A stretch of 64,000 nt of DNA from Tragulus kanchil. Lineage: Eukaryota; Chordata; Mammalia; Artiodactyla; Tragulidae. Position 1 is the first letter of the stretch. Each line of letters opens with the position of its first letter. The position numbers and the translations under genes are program-made. Shown here piece after piece: positions 22,111 through 34,160 of this stretch. The notes below the pieces were generated by a model. That model was not told the DNA's origin and did no database searches. It saw only the letters and a program-made list of their open reading frames with translations. Location: the NCBI GenBank assembly GCA_022376925.1, contig JAIOJX010000032.1, forward strand, positions 175,571,479 through 175,635,478, in the 5' to 3' direction.

Positions 22111-22503
22111 CTAGTTTTCCAGGGTTGCTGTAACAAACTACTACAAACTGGTATGGTTTAAACCAACAGAAATTTATTCTCTCACAGACCTGAGAGCTAG
22201 ACTTCAGAAATCAAAGTGCTGTCAGAGTTGCAAGCTCTAGGGAAGAATCCTTCCTGGTCTCTTCCGGTTTCCCAGGGCTCCAGGCAGCATCATGGCAAGC
22301 TCCACCTTTGTCTTCACATGACCTTCTCTTTTGTATAATTGTCTTTTCTCCTTCTCTGTCTCTTATGAGGACATCTTGTTACTGGATTTGGGACCCATGC
22401 TAATCCAAGATGATCTCATTTCCAGACCCTTAGCTGCATTTGCAAAGGCACTTATATCAGGTAAGGTCACATTCTGAGGTCATGAGTCTATCATTCAACC
22501 CAG
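22111..22503 (-). mobile_element. MLT1-type LTR (ERVL-MaLR), antisense
   Basis: Reverse-complement landmarks of MLT1 are in order: 'agggttgctgtaacaaacta', 'accaacagaaatttattctc', 'tcttcacatgaccttctc', 'cttatgaggacatcttgtta', 'gctaatccaagatgatctca', 'aaggtcacattctgaggtca', and a closing 'tcattcaaccc'. This is an old solo LTR with no internal region; orientation is minus. An ancient, inert endogenous retrovirus-like remnant. Confidence 0.85.
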
Positions 22504-22892
22504 TACATCCCTTCTCCCATGGCCGGTTTTTGGGCACAAGGTTTGACCAACACTATATTCCATCTCCATTTCCAGAATCACTGGGTAACAGACAATTAAC
22601 ATGTCCTAACTAGTGGACACAGAGGTTAGTCTATCCATTGAGGGTCTCCTGACCCTGCTCAGATCAATCAATGCCAATGAGACTTGGTTCCAGATGCTTT
22701 CTTTATGGTAAGCAGCTTCTTTTGTTTTCACTGGAAATGGAGAAGCACATATAGCCTTGGGAACTGCTGGCTACCTTACTAGGGCTATGAAGAGAGACCC
22801 TGTAGAAGAACAGGGTCTGAAAAATGAGGGGTGTGGAAGAGAAGAGAGAAGATGGAAAAGGGGAGAGGGAAAGACAACTAGAAGTCACATCC
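22504..22892. other. Noncoding stretch, no gene seen
   Basis: Purine-rich at 22790-22880. No feature recognised. Confidence 0.5.
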
Positions 22893-23160
22893 TGGTAGTC
22901 CCGTAGTTAAGAATCTTTCCAATGCAGAAGGCATGGGATTGAACCCTGGTCAGTAACTAAGATCCCACATTCTGCAGGACACTTAAGCCTTTGCACTGCA
23001 ACTACTGAGCCTCTGCATGCTAGAGCCCACAAGCTGAAGCTAGAGAAGCCTGTGCATCTCAATGAAAGATCCTTCATGCTTCAATGAAGATCTCGATGCT
23101 GTAACTAAGACCTGATACAGACAAATAATCAAATAAATGCCATTCAAAAAAAAAAAAAAA
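22893..23160 (+). mobile_element. CHR-type tRNA-derived SINE with poly(A) tail
   Basis: Sense orientation: a head with 'gtagttaagaatctttccaa', B-box-like 'gggattgaaccctgg', 'actaagatcccacattctgc', repeated 'gcaactactgagcctctgca', and a tail of 15 or more A at 23146-23160. Imperfect flanking duplications (about AGAAGTCACAT at 22880-22890 and AGATGTCACAC at 23160-23170) are consistent with retroposition. Confidence 0.85.
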
Positions 23161-23170
23161 GATGTCACAC

Positions 23171-23795
23171 TCTTTATTAAAGCCTAGGAGAAAGTCTCAC
23201 CTGATTTGTAAGTAGACAGGTTACCTGGGTTACTGGGCCAACAAATCCTTTCTGTGTTCAGTCCAGAAAAAGTGTTCTGTTATTTGTGACTGAAGATCTC
23301 TCATTTATGTATACACGCTTTGGAGAGAAACTTAACTCAAAGTATGGACTATTTCTGAAGTTCATATCAAAGTCTAACTGGCATGTTAACTTTATGCTCT
23401 TATGTATCATTAGCTATAGACCTTATTTTTAAATTAATGCTAGCAGTTTTAAGTGAGCTGCAAACCCTAAAGGTGATGCTATTAATAACTTACATTTCTT
23501 TCTCTTCTATTTATTTCTGTGTTCATTCCACAATCAGTTTCACAGACTTCAACAATATTTAAAAGATCCGGATGCTGAGTATGTGCTTCACTGATGTGCT
23601 TAGGACTACCCCACTAATATTCCATGCAACTGGGTAGCAACTCAGGCCCACACCACCTCACATCCTACCAGTGTATCTTCCAGGAGACAAGTAGCAAAGG
23701 ACAGGCTTATAATTTTCAGGGAACTTAAAGGTTTACTCAGGCTATAATACCAACATGCAATTTACAGTCCATTCCAATGAAGGAACATGCCCGTG
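23171..23795. other. Noncoding stretch, no gene seen
   Basis: Single-copy AT-rich DNA. No recognisable feature. Confidence 0.5.
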
Positions 23796-24009
23796 GGTTC
23801 AGTTGCTCAATAGTATCTGACTCTTTGCAACTCCATGGACTGTAGCCCACCAGGCTGCTCAATTCATAGGATTTTTTAGGCAAGAATACTGGAGTGGGTT
23901 GTCATTTCCTCCTCCAGGGCATCTTCCTGAAATATGTATTGAACTTGTGTCTCCTGTGTCTCTTGCATTGATGAAAGGATTCTTTAACACCGAGGTACCA
24001 GGGAAGCCC
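23796..24009 (-). mobile_element. Bov-tA SINE, antisense
   Basis: 'ttcagttgctcaatagtatc', 'ccatggactgtagcccacca', 'caagaatactggagtgggtt', then the head complement 'taccagggaagccc'. Nearly full length. Confidence 0.9.
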
Positions 24010-24378
24010 AAGGAAAGAGCATTGTCATGAAAGTTGGGAAATGTGGTGTCCTGACTTGGTGAAAGATCCACCGTTGTTTCATGAGTCTTTAGATCTCCTA
24101 AATTATATATGGAATTTTAAGTTTGAGAGCAAATGTACATTTTCTCTAGGGAAATGCCTTATAGCTTTCTATATACTCTTCTAGTTTCTAAAACCCCAGC
24201 ATATTCCAGACCAAAGTGATCTTTAAGAAATGATTATGATCAAATAATATTCTAATTGAGAAATTAATTCAGAGGACTTGTATGTGCCCTAATATTTCAT
24301 AGAAAATGGAATTCAAGTGAACTTGAGAAGTTAGGGATAGCTACTATGGGAGCTGGTTGGATGGGATGAAGTCACTTG
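24010..24378. other. Noncoding stretch, no gene seen
   Basis: AT-rich single-copy DNA. Nothing recognisable. Confidence 0.5.
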
Positions 24379-24404
24379 GAAGATAAGGACTGAGTAAAGG
24401 ATCA

Positions 24405-24860
24405 TTTCAGTCTCTCAGCCGTGTCCAACTCTGAGATCTCATGGACTGCAGCACGTCAGGCTTCCTTGTCCTTTATAGTCTCCTGGAGCTTGCTCAAACT
24501 CATGTCCATTGACTCAGTGATCCATCTAACCATCTCTCCATCTGTCATCCCCTTCTCCTTTTGTCTTCTGTTTTTCCCAACATCAGGCTCTTTTCCAATG
24601 AGTCGTCTCTTCACATCAGGTGGTCAAAGTATTGGAGTTTCAGCTTCAACATCAGTCCTTCCAATGAATATTTGATCTTCTGGCAGTCCAAGACACTCTC
24701 AAGAGTCTTCTCCAACACCACAGTTATAAGGCATAAATTCTTCAGTGCTCAGCCTTCTTTATGGTACCACTCTCACATCCACACATGACTACTAGGAAAA
24801 CCATAACTTTGACTATATGAATTTTTGTAGGCAATGTAATGGCTCTGCTCTTGAAGAAAA
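24405..24860 (-). mobile_element. BovB (RTE) LINE 3' region, antisense (D10 copy 1)
   Basis: Reverse complement of the BovB 3' end: 'tcagccgtgtccaactctga', 'tggagcttgctcaaactcat', 'gtcaaagtattggagtttca', 'caagacactctcaagagtct', 'cacatccacacatgactact'. The short 84- and 75-codon frames on the plus strand are antisense noise. Confidence 0.9.
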
Positions 24861-25482
24861 GACAGCCTAGACATTACATCATAAGGCATAAAGCATAAGG
24901 GTATTCCTAGAATTCAGCACTACATTTTTTTCAGCTCAGGCTAAAGAAAGGAAGACTTTGAATGGCTGAGCTAGGGAACAGCTCACTTGAGGAAGAAAGG
25001 CATGATCTCTAGAATATTTATAATCCAGAGAAAGCTAAACTGTCATCCCCAGTGGTATCAAGCCCAAAAGAATATTGACTTGAACTTCAAGAGAGATTTG
25101 GTAAGTTGGAAGGCAAGAGTTAGTGCCATTAAATGTAGAGTGATCTTTTGAGGCAGAAATATGTATCACTAAGAAATCTTGCTCTTTATTCATGTTAATG
25201 CATCACTGACAGACATAAAATTGTGATAATGCATTGCTATATGCTTTCCCAAAACATCTTCGTCACATACCCTGCCTCCTTCTTCTCCCTGCTGACACAT
25301 CCCTAGGCCCTTATCCAAGCTTTATTGGGCTATTCAGCAGCCTCCCAGCTGTTCCATCTTTAGTTTTTTCTCCAACTCAAGTGGAAAGACGCAGATGATC
25401 TAGAGCACAAGTCTATATGAAAGAGACTGCAACTTCATGGTAGTCTACTAGGGGCCGAAGATAAGGACTGAGTAAAGGATCA

Positions 25483-25938
25483 TTTCAGTCTCTCAGCCGT
25501 GTCCAACTCTGAGATCTCATGGACTGCAGCACGTCAGGCTTCCTTGTCCTTTATAGTCTCCTGGAGCTTGCTCAAACTCATGTCCATTGACTCAGTGATC
25601 CATCTAACCATCTCTCCATCTGTCATCCCCTTCTCCTTTTGTCTTCTGTTTTTCCCAACATCAGGCTCTTTTCCAATGAGTCGTCTCTTCACATCAGGTG
25701 GTCAAAGTATTGGAGTTTCAGCTTCAACATCAGTCCTTCCAATGAATATTTGATCTTCTGGCAGTCCAAGACACTCTCAAGAGTCTTCTCCAACACCACA
25801 GTTATAAGGCATAAATTCTTCAGTGCTCAGCCTTCTTTATGGTACCACTCTCACATCCACACATGACTACTAGGAAAACCATAACTTTGACTATATGAAT
25901 TTTTGTAGGCAATGTAATGGCTCTGCTCTTGAAGAAAA
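25483..25938 (-). mobile_element. BovB (RTE) LINE 3' region, antisense (D10 copy 2)
   Basis: Duplicate of 24405-24860. Confidence 0.9.
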
Positions 25939-26522
25939 GACAGCCTAGACATTACATCATAAGGCATAAAGCATAAGGGTATTCCTAGAATTCAGCACTA
26001 CATTTTTTTCAGCTCAGGCTAAAGAAAGGAAGACTTTGAATGGCTGAGCTAGGGAACAGCTCACTTGAGGAAGAAAGGCATGATCTCTAGAATATTTATA
26101 ATCCAGAGAAAGCTAAACTGTCATCCCCAGTGGTATCAAGCCCAAAAGAATATTGACTTGAACTTCAAGAGAGATTTGGTAAGTTGGAAGGCAAGAGTTA
26201 GTGCCATTAAATGTAGAGTGATCTTTTGAGGCAGAAATATGTATCACTAAGAAATCTTGCTCTTTATTCATGTTAATGCATCACTGACAGACATAAAATT
26301 GTGATAATGCATTGCTATATGCTTTCCCAAAACATCTTCGTCACATACCCTGCCTCCTTCTTCTCCCCTGCTGACACATCCCCTAGGCCCTTATCCAAGC
26401 TTTATTGGGCTATTCAGCAGCCTCCCAGCTGTTCCATCTTTAGTTTTTTCTCCAACTCAAGTGGAAAGACGCAGATGATCTAGAGCACAAGTCTATATGA
26501 AAGAGACTGCAACTTCCATGAG

Positions 26523-26894
26523 AAAAAATACATAGCTCTCCCTGATGCCTGAGCTCCACAACCTTCCCTCTGGGTCCTTCTCAGTTCAAGCAAGCCATTC
26601 CCTTAATATTCATGGTTTTTAAACCTTAATCCTTTGCATGGCTTCTTGGGCTTGGCATAGCCTGTTCTTGCTGTTCTGCCTTCTGCTTCTTACCACTGCA
26701 TGGGTAACCCTTGATGCTCTAAATATTTCCCAAAGGGTTGGGAAAAGGAGGAGCGGGAAGCTTCCTATAAGGGATAATGTCTGACACGCAGGTAGGTTGG
26801 ACAGGTGGGAGTCTGTTTCCTTTCCTTGGAGCTCAGGGAGTACAAAGGTGGATTCTCTTCTTTGGCCATTTATTTTTATTATTTTATTACATTT
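26523..26894. other. Noncoding stretch, no gene seen
   Basis: Single-copy, partly C/T-rich. No feature recognised. Confidence 0.5.
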
Positions 26895-27016
26895 ATATTT
26901 GACTCAATGGACATGTTTGAGCAAACTCTGGGAGATAGTAAAGGACGAGGGAGTGTGACGTGCTGCAGTCCATGGGATTGCAAAGAGTCAGACATGACTT
27001 AGTGACTAAAAAACAA
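26895..27016 (+). mobile_element. BovB LINE terminal fragment
   Basis: 'gactcaatggacatgtttga', 'gcaaactctgggagatagta', 'gtgctgcagtccatgggatt' and 'gagtcagacatgacttagtg' are the last 120 bases of BovB in sense. Confidence 0.85.
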
Positions 27017-27249
27017 CTTTTATATCGCTAATCTTTATTAATACTATTATCATTTTAGGTATGAGTGATTTATTTCATATCCTTTCTATTTTTAGCAATG
27101 TCTACTGTTGCACAGAAGAAGGAACAATCACCTGCACCATGACAGCTACACTGTGACCAAGATGAAAAGGAAACGTTTTGCTGACAAACTCAAGCACTGT
27201 GTCTTTATGTCTGTGTTGTACGAAGGCTGGTGATGTCTTTGAAGATTAT
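27017..27249. other. Short noncoding stretch
   Basis: No recognisable feature between the BovB tail and D11. Confidence 0.5.
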
Positions 27250-27344
27250 GAGTAAAGAATGGAAAAAAGACAAAGTTCATGAGACAACATTAGAGATAGA
27301 ATATAGAACACGTATACACACTTGTGAGCTGCTACTCTACGTTA

Positions 27345-27475
27345 GCTATGAAATACACATTGTATTTAATTGTTATAACAATGCTACAAGGTCAGTACTC
27401 TCATTATACTTATTTTATTGATGAGAAGACAGGGGTTTCAAGACGATAACTCGGAACGTCAAAGAGAAAGAAGGA
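27345..27475 (+). mobile_element. MIR/L2-like fragment (D11 copy 1)
   Basis: 'ttaattgttataacaatgct', 'aaggtcagtactctcattat' and 'ttattgatgagaagacaggg' recall the 3' half of MIR ('cattttacagatgaggaaac'). Old and diverged; duplicated at 28432-28562. Confidence 0.45.
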
Positions 27476-28102
27476 CAAAACAGAAGTCTGCTGAATTGGT
27501 CAGCTTTCACAGGAACAACTTGAACTCAGTGTCGTAAACTTGGAAAGCATCTCCCAGACTATGAGATTGCATGCTGGTACTAACACAATTTAACCAGCAT
27601 AGCACATTTTCTAACAAACCAGGGAAATAACACTTGGCCTCCCTCTGCTGTCTGAACCTTCCAGCCCAGTGACCAGTTTTCTAATTTATACTTGCCCCTG
27701 GCCACAGGGACTCACTCTTGCTATGGCCTAATGACCTCCCTGAGAATCATCCCACTGGCTAAAGGAGCTTCTGGAGTCTAGGTTTTACTACTAAGTTGGA
27801 TTCAAGTGTCGGGGATGATTTATCAAGCTAAATGGCAGATGGTAAAGTAAAAGACATCTTTTCTCATCTCCCTACCTCCTTTCGCTCTTCTTCTACCACT
27901 CCTAACTCTGCAGAAGTGCCGCTCCCTGAATCTTCCATAAGCCCAGCTGTGTGAATATGTTTTCCTCTTTTGTCCTTCTTTCTTCAGTGGGTCTTCAAAT
28001 TGTCTGGCTTTCTGTCAGAGCAGTTCTCCAATTCTGAAACCTCTGGCAGGATTGTGTTAATTCCAGTCTCTTGAGATCCTTATCTGGATCATTGCCTTTT
28101 AA

Positions 28103-28276
28103 CCTGTACTATCCAATAGGGTTGACCCTATTTAAATTCAAATTAAGAAGAAATAGAATTCAACACTCAACTCCTCATTTCAAGTGCTCAGTGGCTATAT
28201 ATGGGGCTATCATATAGCCAGTGAAAATGTAGGATGCTCTATCTTTTCAGAAAGTTCTACTGAATAGTGCTGTCCT
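28103..28276. mobile_element. hAT-like nonautonomous DNA transposon fossil (D11 copy 1)
   Basis: Ends 'cctgtactatccaatag' and 'gaatagtgctgtcc' are imperfect inverted copies of each other, and 'tttcaagtgctcagtggcta' inside matches a widespread mammalian MER-type element. Same family as 60588-60752. Family name not assigned. Confidence 0.5.
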
Positions 28277-28289
28277 AAATCCTCTGTGT

Positions 28290-28338
28290 GGGTTTCCCTA
28301 GTGGCTTAGTGGTAAAGAGTCTGCCTTCCAGTGCAGGA
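28290..28338 (+). mobile_element. Bov-tA head cut at the D11 boundary
   Basis: Only the tRNA-like head 'gggtttccctagtggcttag' to 'ccttccagtgcagg' remains before the contig edge. The full element is at 29377-29569. Confidence 0.85.
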
Positions 28339-28431
28339 GTAAAGAATGGAAAAAAGACAAAGTTCATGAGACAACATTAGAGATAGAATATAGAACACGT
28401 ATACACACTTGTGAGCTGCTACTCTACGTTA

Positions 28432-28562
28432 GCTATGAAATACACATTGTATTTAATTGTTATAACAATGCTACAAGGTCAGTACTCTCATTATACTTAT
28501 TTTATTGATGAGAAGACAGGGGTTTCAAGACGATAACTCGGAACGTCAAAGAGAAAGAAGGA
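28432..28562 (+). mobile_element. MIR/L2-like fragment (D11 copy 2)
   Basis: Duplicate of 27345-27475. Confidence 0.45.
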
Positions 28563-29190
28563 CAAAACAGAAGTCTGCTGAATTGGTCAGCTTTCACAGG
28601 AACAACTTGAACTCAGTGTCGTAAACTTGGAAAGCATCTCCCAGACTATGAGATTGCATGCTGGTACTAACACAATTTAACCAGCATAGCACATTTTCTA
28701 ACAAACCAGGGAAATAACACTTGGCCTCCCTCTGCTGTCTGAACCTTCCAGCCCAGTGACCAGTTTTCTAATTTATACTTGCCCCTGGCCACAGGGACTC
28801 ACTCTTGCTATGGCCTAATGACCTCCCTGAGAATCATCCCACTGGCTAAAGGAGCTTCTGGAGTCTAGGTTTTACTACTAAGTTGGATTCAAGTGTCGGG
28901 GATGATTTATCAAGCTAAATGGCAGATGGTAAAGTAAAAGACATCTTTTCTCATCTCCCTACCTCCTTTCGCTCTTCTTCTACCACTCCTAACTCTGCAG
29001 AAGTGCCGCTCCCTGAATCTTCCATAAGCCCAGCTGTGTGAATATGTTTTCCTCTTTTGTCCTTCTTTCTTCAGTGGGTCTTCAAATTGTCTGGCTTTCT
29101 GTCAGAGCAGTTCTCCAATTCTGAAACCTCTGGCAGGATTGTGTTAATTCCAGTCTCTTGAGATCCTTATCTGGATCATTGCCTTTTAAC

Positions 29191-29364
29191 CTGTACTATC
29201 CAATAGGGTTGACCCTATTTAAATTCAAATTAAGAAGAAATAGAATTCAACACTCAACTCCTCATTTCAAGTGCTCAGTGGCTATATATGGGGCTATCAT
29301 ATAGCCAGTGAAAATGTAGGATGCTCTATCTTTTCAGAAAGTTCTACTGAATAGTGCTGTCCTA
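29191..29364. mobile_element. hAT-like DNA transposon fossil (D11 copy 2)
   Basis: Duplicate of 28103-28276. Confidence 0.5.
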
Positions 29365-29376
29365 AATCCTCTGTGT

Positions 29377-29569
29377 GGGTTTCCCTAGTGGCTTAGTGGT
29401 AAAGAGTCTGCCTTCCAGTGCAGGAGGCACGGCTTCAGTCACTGATTCAGGAAAATCCTCGGGAGAAGGAAATGGCAACCCACTCTAATATTCTTGGCCA
29501 GAAAATTCCTGGTGGGCTATAGTCCATGGGATTGCAAAGAGTCGGGCATGACTTGGCCATTAAACAACA
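29377..29569 (+). mobile_element. Bov-tA SINE (D12 copy 1)
   Basis: Sense order: head 'gggtttccctagtggcttag', 'ggagaaggaaatggcaaccc', 'ggtgggctatagtccatggg', 'aaagagtcgggcatgactt'. The 97-codon frame that starts at 29526 begins in this SINE tail and has no recognisable product. Confidence 0.9.
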
Positions 29570-30049
29570 AGAAGTAGAGTCTAACAAAGTTGGAAGATTG
29601 AGCTGGTTTCACTCTGGAGGTTGCGTGGGAGTCAAGCAAACATCTGGAGAGGGTGCATGGGGAGGTGCAGAGTGTTTCAGATGGGGAAGACCTCCTGTTT
29701 CAGGAAGAAGAAAGCCACTTCCAAAGCACATGCCTCAGACCAGAGTGTCTATAGGGCAGAGGGCAAGGGGAAACAAGAGGGGTAAGCACAGTACAGGTAT
29801 CGGACATGAACTAGGATGAGCATAGCAATTATCTTTCAAACAGGGACCCATGAGATCGTAAAAACAAGTGCTTCTCATGATTATGCTGGGAAGACAGGCA
29901 TGCACTGAGACTGTCCTGGGCAAACTGCATGTACAGTCACCCTACTTAGTCCTAAAACAGTAAGTCATTGAGTCATTCAAAGCTGAGAAATGACCTGAGC
30001 AGATTTGCATTCTAAAATGATCTCTATGCAAACTATTATGTAGAGGACA

Positions 30050-30234
30050 GATAAGCAACAAAGTCCTATGGTAGAGCACAGGGAGCTATATTCAATATCT
30101 TTGACAGACTATAGTGGAGAAGAATATGTAAAAGAAGATGCACATGTATCACTGCATCACTTTGCTATATGGCAGATATTAACACATCATGTAACTCAAC
30201 TGTGTGTCAATAAAATAAAATTAAAAAGTCATCT
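30050..30234 (+). mobile_element. Ruminant L1 3' end (D12 copy 1)
   Basis: 'agataagcaacaaagtccta', 'gtagagcacagggagctata', 'tcactgcatcactttgctat' and 'gtgtcaataaaataaaatta' are the final bases of ruminant L1 with its A-rich tail. The 109-codon frame across it is not a gene. Confidence 0.85.
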
Positions 30235-30484
30235 CTGGTTCCAAGGCATTTGTGCAAAGGGAGTAATGAGAACTTATGTAGCAAGAAGACTTGTTACTCA
30301 GATTGGAGTGGTGAGAATTCAAATAGAGAGAAGCAGCCTGGTTTTGGTGATAGCAGAGTGGGAAAGGAAACCTACACCTTTGGAATCTGATGAGTAGGGG
30401 TGGAAGGTCAGAGAGGCCTCTGCTGGAGCCTTTGGGAGCAGATTGGTCACACGGGAAGTTACGTTGTGCCTAAATCCTCTGTGT

Positions 30485-30661
30485 GGGTTTCCTAGTGGCT
30501 TAGTGGTAAAGAGCCCCCAAGGAGGCACGGCTTCAGTCACTGATTCAGGAAAATCCTCGAAAAATGGCAACCCACTCTAATATTCTTGGCCAGAAAATTC
30601 CTGGTGGGCTATAGTCCATGGGATTGCAAAGAGTCGGGCATGACTTGGCCATTAAACAACA
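30485..30661 (+). mobile_element. Bov-tA SINE (D12 copy 2, damaged head)
   Basis: Copy of 29377-29569 with deletions in the head that reflect poor sequence at the start of the contig. Confidence 0.85.
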
Positions 30662-31141
30662 AGAAGTAGAGTCTAACAAAGTTGGAAGATTGAGCTGGTT
30701 TCACTCTGGAGGTTGCGTGGGAGTCAAGCAAACATCTGGAGAGGGTGCATGGGGAGGTGCAGAGTGTTTCAGATGGGGAAGACCTCCTGTTTCAGGAAGA
30801 AGAAAGCCACTTCCAAAGCACATGCCTCAGACCAGAGTGTCTATAGGGCAGAGGGCAAGGGGAAACAAGAGGGGTAAGCACAGTACAGGTATCGGACATG
30901 AACTAGGATGAGCATAGCAATTATCTTTCAAACAGGGACCCATGAGATCGTAAAAACAAGTGCTTCTCATGATTATGCTGGGAAGACAGGCATGCACTGA
31001 GACTGTCCTGGGCAAACTGCATGTACAGTCACCCTACTTAGTCCTAAAACAGTAAGTCATTGAGTCATTCAAAGCTGAGAAATGACCTGAGCAGATTTGC
31101 ATTCTAAAATGATCTCTATGCAAACTATTATGTAGAGGACA

Positions 31142-31326
31142 GATAAGCAACAAAGTCCTATGGTAGAGCACAGGGAGCTATATTCAATATCTTTGACAGA
31201 CTATAGTGGAGAAGAATATGTAAAAGAAGATGCACATGTATCACTGCATCACTTTGCTATATGGCAGATATTAACACATCATGTAACTCAACTGTGTGTC
31301 AATAAAATAAAATTAAAAAGTCATCT
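31142..31326 (+). mobile_element. Ruminant L1 3' end (D12 copy 2)
   Basis: Duplicate of 30050-30234. Confidence 0.85.
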
Positions 31327-33671
31327 CTGGTTCCAAGGCATTTGTGCAAAGGGAGTAATGAGAACTTATGTAGCAAGAAGACTTGTTACTCAGATTGGAG
31401 TGGTGAGAATTCAAATAGAGAGAAGCAGCCTGGTTTTGGTGATAGCAGAGTGGGAAAGGAAACCTACACCTTTGGAATCTGATGAGTAGGGGTGGAAGGT
31501 CAGAGAGGCCTCTGCTGGAGCCTTTGGGAGCAGATTGGTCACACGGGAAGATGGGCAACGAGTCCATGGTGGAAATTTGAGTTAACTGTGATCCTGAAAC
31601 CCCACCCTTGTCTTTCTCACTTCCTACACTAATGTGATCCCCAAGTTCTGTCTCCAATGCCAGACTTGCTCTCTGACTAATTACCAGAGTTCTGAATGCC
31701 TTCTACATGTTAAGATTGACAAGATATTTTTTAAAATGTAACTCCTGCCTGAGACATTGAATAGACTGAACAACTGCTAATATTCTTTTGAAATAGGAAA
31801 ATCAATGATAAACTGATAGAAGCATAGCTGTTTTTCTCCTGGACAGCGAATTAGGTGGCATTAAAATGGGCAAGATTGGCATTCTAGCGACAGCATCTTG
31901 AATTATAGACTACTCAGCAGCTTGTGCCACAGTACCTTGTAATTTAGAGTTCTTTATCTTTCTGTGTTGTGTTTGGTCCTGGTTTCTAGTTTTCTTTTAT
32001 TCAGAGTTAGTCATCATGTTTACTGTCTTTCCTGGCATTGTTTATTAAGGGCCCCATCTCCTTCACAGAGCAGATTCACGCAGTATACTATATTTGGGTC
32101 TTAAATCAATCACAGACTGAGAAACTGCACACTATCCCAAGCAATCCATTTCATATTTTATCAAGAAAATGTAATTAGGATTTTCTGAAAACAAGTTTCT
32201 AGACAATCAGAGGACACAACAACAACCTATTTATAAGATGGATAGTGGATAGCGCTTCTTGGGCCCCTGGACTGGGACTGTCAACTTGTTTATTGTGGTG
32301 TAGTTCTGTGACTGTCTTCCATTGACCTGCAAGGAGGTGAACACGATTTTCTGACATATGCCGAGGAGAAACAAGAGATAAAAAGCAAACAGAAAGGCAT
32401 GCTTGAAAAAAAAAAACATAGCGGAAGCTAAACAGATAAGCAAAAGTCTATCGTTTTTTGACAGACTATAGTGGAGAAGAATATGTAAAAGAAGATGCAC
32501 ATGTATCACTGCATCACTTTGCTATATGGCAGATATTAACACATCATGTAACTCAACTGTGTGTCAATAAAATAAAATTAAAAAGTCATCTCTGGTTCCA
32601 AGGCATTTGTGCAAAGGGAGTAATGAGAACTTATGTAGCAAGAAGACTTGTTACTCAGATTGGAGTGGTGAGAATTCAAATAGAGAGAAGCAGCCTGGTT
32701 TTGGTGATAGCAGAGTGGGAAAGGAAACCTACACCTTTGGAATCTGATGAGTAGGGGTGGAAGGTCAGAGAGGCCTCTGCTGGAGCCTTTGGGAGCAGAT
32801 TGGTCACACGGGAAGATGGGCAACGAGTCCATGGTGGAAATTTGAGTTAACTGTGATCCTGAAACCCCACCCTTGTCTTTCTCACTTCCTACACTAATGT
32901 GATCCCCAAGTTCTGTCTCCAATGCCAGACTTGCTCTCTGACTAATTACCAGAGTTCTGAATGCCTTCTACATGTTAAGATTGACAAGATATTTTTTAAA
33001 ATGTAACTCCTGCCTGAGACATTGAATAGACTGAACAACTGCTAATATTCTTTTGAAATAGGAAAATCAATGATAAACTGATAGAAGCATAGCTGTTTTC
33101 TCCTGGACAGCGAATTAGGTGGCATTAAAATGGGCAAGATTGGCATTCTAGCGACAGCATCTTGAATTATAGACTACTCAGCAGCTTGTGCCACAGTACC
33201 TTGTAATTTAGAGTTCTTTATCTTTCTGTGTTGTGTTTGGTCCTGGTTTCTAGTTTTCTTTTATTCAGAGTTAGTCATCATGTTTACTGTCTTTCCTGGC
33301 ATTGTTTATTAAGGGCCCCATCTCCTTCACAGAGCAGATTCACGCAGTATACTATATTTGGGTCTTAAATCAATCACAGACTGAGAAACTGCACACTATC
33401 CCAAGCAATCCATTTCATATTTTATCAAGAAAATGTAATTAGGATTTTCTGAAAACAAGTTTCTAGACAATCAGAGGACACAACAACAACCTATTTATAA
33501 GATGGATAGTGGATAGCGCTTCTTGGGCCCCTGGACTGGGACTGTCAACTTGTTTATTGTGGTGTAGTTCTGTGACTGTCTTCCATTGACCTGCAAGGAG
33601 GTGAACACGATTTTCTGACATATGCCGAGGAGAAACAAGAGATAAAAAGCAAACAGAAAGGCATGCTTGAA
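31193..33671. repeat. Direct duplication D13 (31193-32407 / 32458-33671)
   Basis: Offset 1265, the widest spacing. One T-run differs ('ctgtttttctcc' versus 'ctgttttctcc'). Bases 32408-32457 (an A-run followed by 'catagcggaagctaaacag') match neither continuation. Probable contig overlap with an unreliable tail; boundary near 32458. Content beyond the L1 tail is noncoding; the 114-codon minus frame has no recognisable domain. Confidence 0.95.
32458..32590 (+). mobile_element. Ruminant L1 3' end, partial (D13 copy 2)
   Basis: Third occurrence of the L1 terminus, starting inside it because the contig starts here. Confidence 0.8.
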
Positions 33672-34160
33672 TAGCCCACTTTAATTAAATCCAATTTTTA
33701 ATACGGTCTTATTTCAAGTCTTCGAGTAATTTGCTGAGTGAAAGGCTGACTGAAGGACTTAGCACGATAAATGGACAAGGTCCAGAGGCTGAGGTAGCAG
33801 GGATGCCAAGTACCTGGGGGAGAGAGTGTCTCCTTGGAGCCCTGGGAAAACCTCCTGCAGGACCTCCCTCCTGGCTTCATCCTTAGGGAGTAGAGTGTGC
33901 ATCTCTGCGTCCAGGTCCAGGTCTGGAAGTGCACACTTCCACGTGTGTATTTACAGGAGGGTGCAGAGCCTCCCTGTGTTCACCCAGACCCACTCCCATG
34001 TCTAGCTGGGCGCAGACTCACTCCCAGATCATTTCCAGCCCTCCTTGCAGTTGGGATGACTACGTGACTAACTCCGGCCAGTGCAATGTGAACAATACCA
34101 AAGGTGCTGCTCTGAGGTCTGGTTCCCAAAGCCTTCTTTCCTCTTCCTCATGCTCCATGT
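33672..34160. other. Noncoding stretch with an old repeat-like core
   Basis: Moderately GC-rich. 'atttccagccctccttgcag' to 'gtgactaactccggccagtg' (about 34028-34082) recalls an ancient mammalian LTR-type repeat that I cannot name. The 102-codon frame at 33929-34237 runs through it and into the next element, so I do not call it a gene. Confidence 0.4.

Larger units (their letters stand above)
24379..26522. repeat. Direct duplication D10 (24379-25440 / 25457-26522)
   Basis: Offset 1078 until C-runs near the right end, where copy 1 has 'tctccctgctgacacatcc' and copy 2 'tctcccctgctgacacatcc', and copy 1 'caacttcatgg' versus copy 2 'caacttccatg'. Probable contig overlap; boundary near 25457. Confidence 0.95.
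27250..29427. repeat. Direct duplication D11 (27250-28338 / 28337-29427)
   Basis: Tandem at offset 1087. The interior looks identical on reading. The boundary falls in a Bov-tA head, where 'gtgcaggag' joins 'gagtaaagaatgg'. Probable contig overlap; boundary near 28338. Confidence 0.95.
29361..31550. repeat. Direct duplication D12 (29361-30459 / 30469-31550)
   Basis: Offset 1092 in the body. Copy 2 starts badly: 'agagcccccaaggaggcac' replaces the longer 'agagtctgccttccagtgc' region and several bases are lost at 'cctcgaaaaatggcaac'. The body is otherwise identical. Noisy contig start; boundary near 30469. Confidence 0.95.

Noticed and set aside
30068..30397. 109-codon frame present three times
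   Set aside because: Its first half is an L1 3' UTR, and the copies come from D12 and D13.
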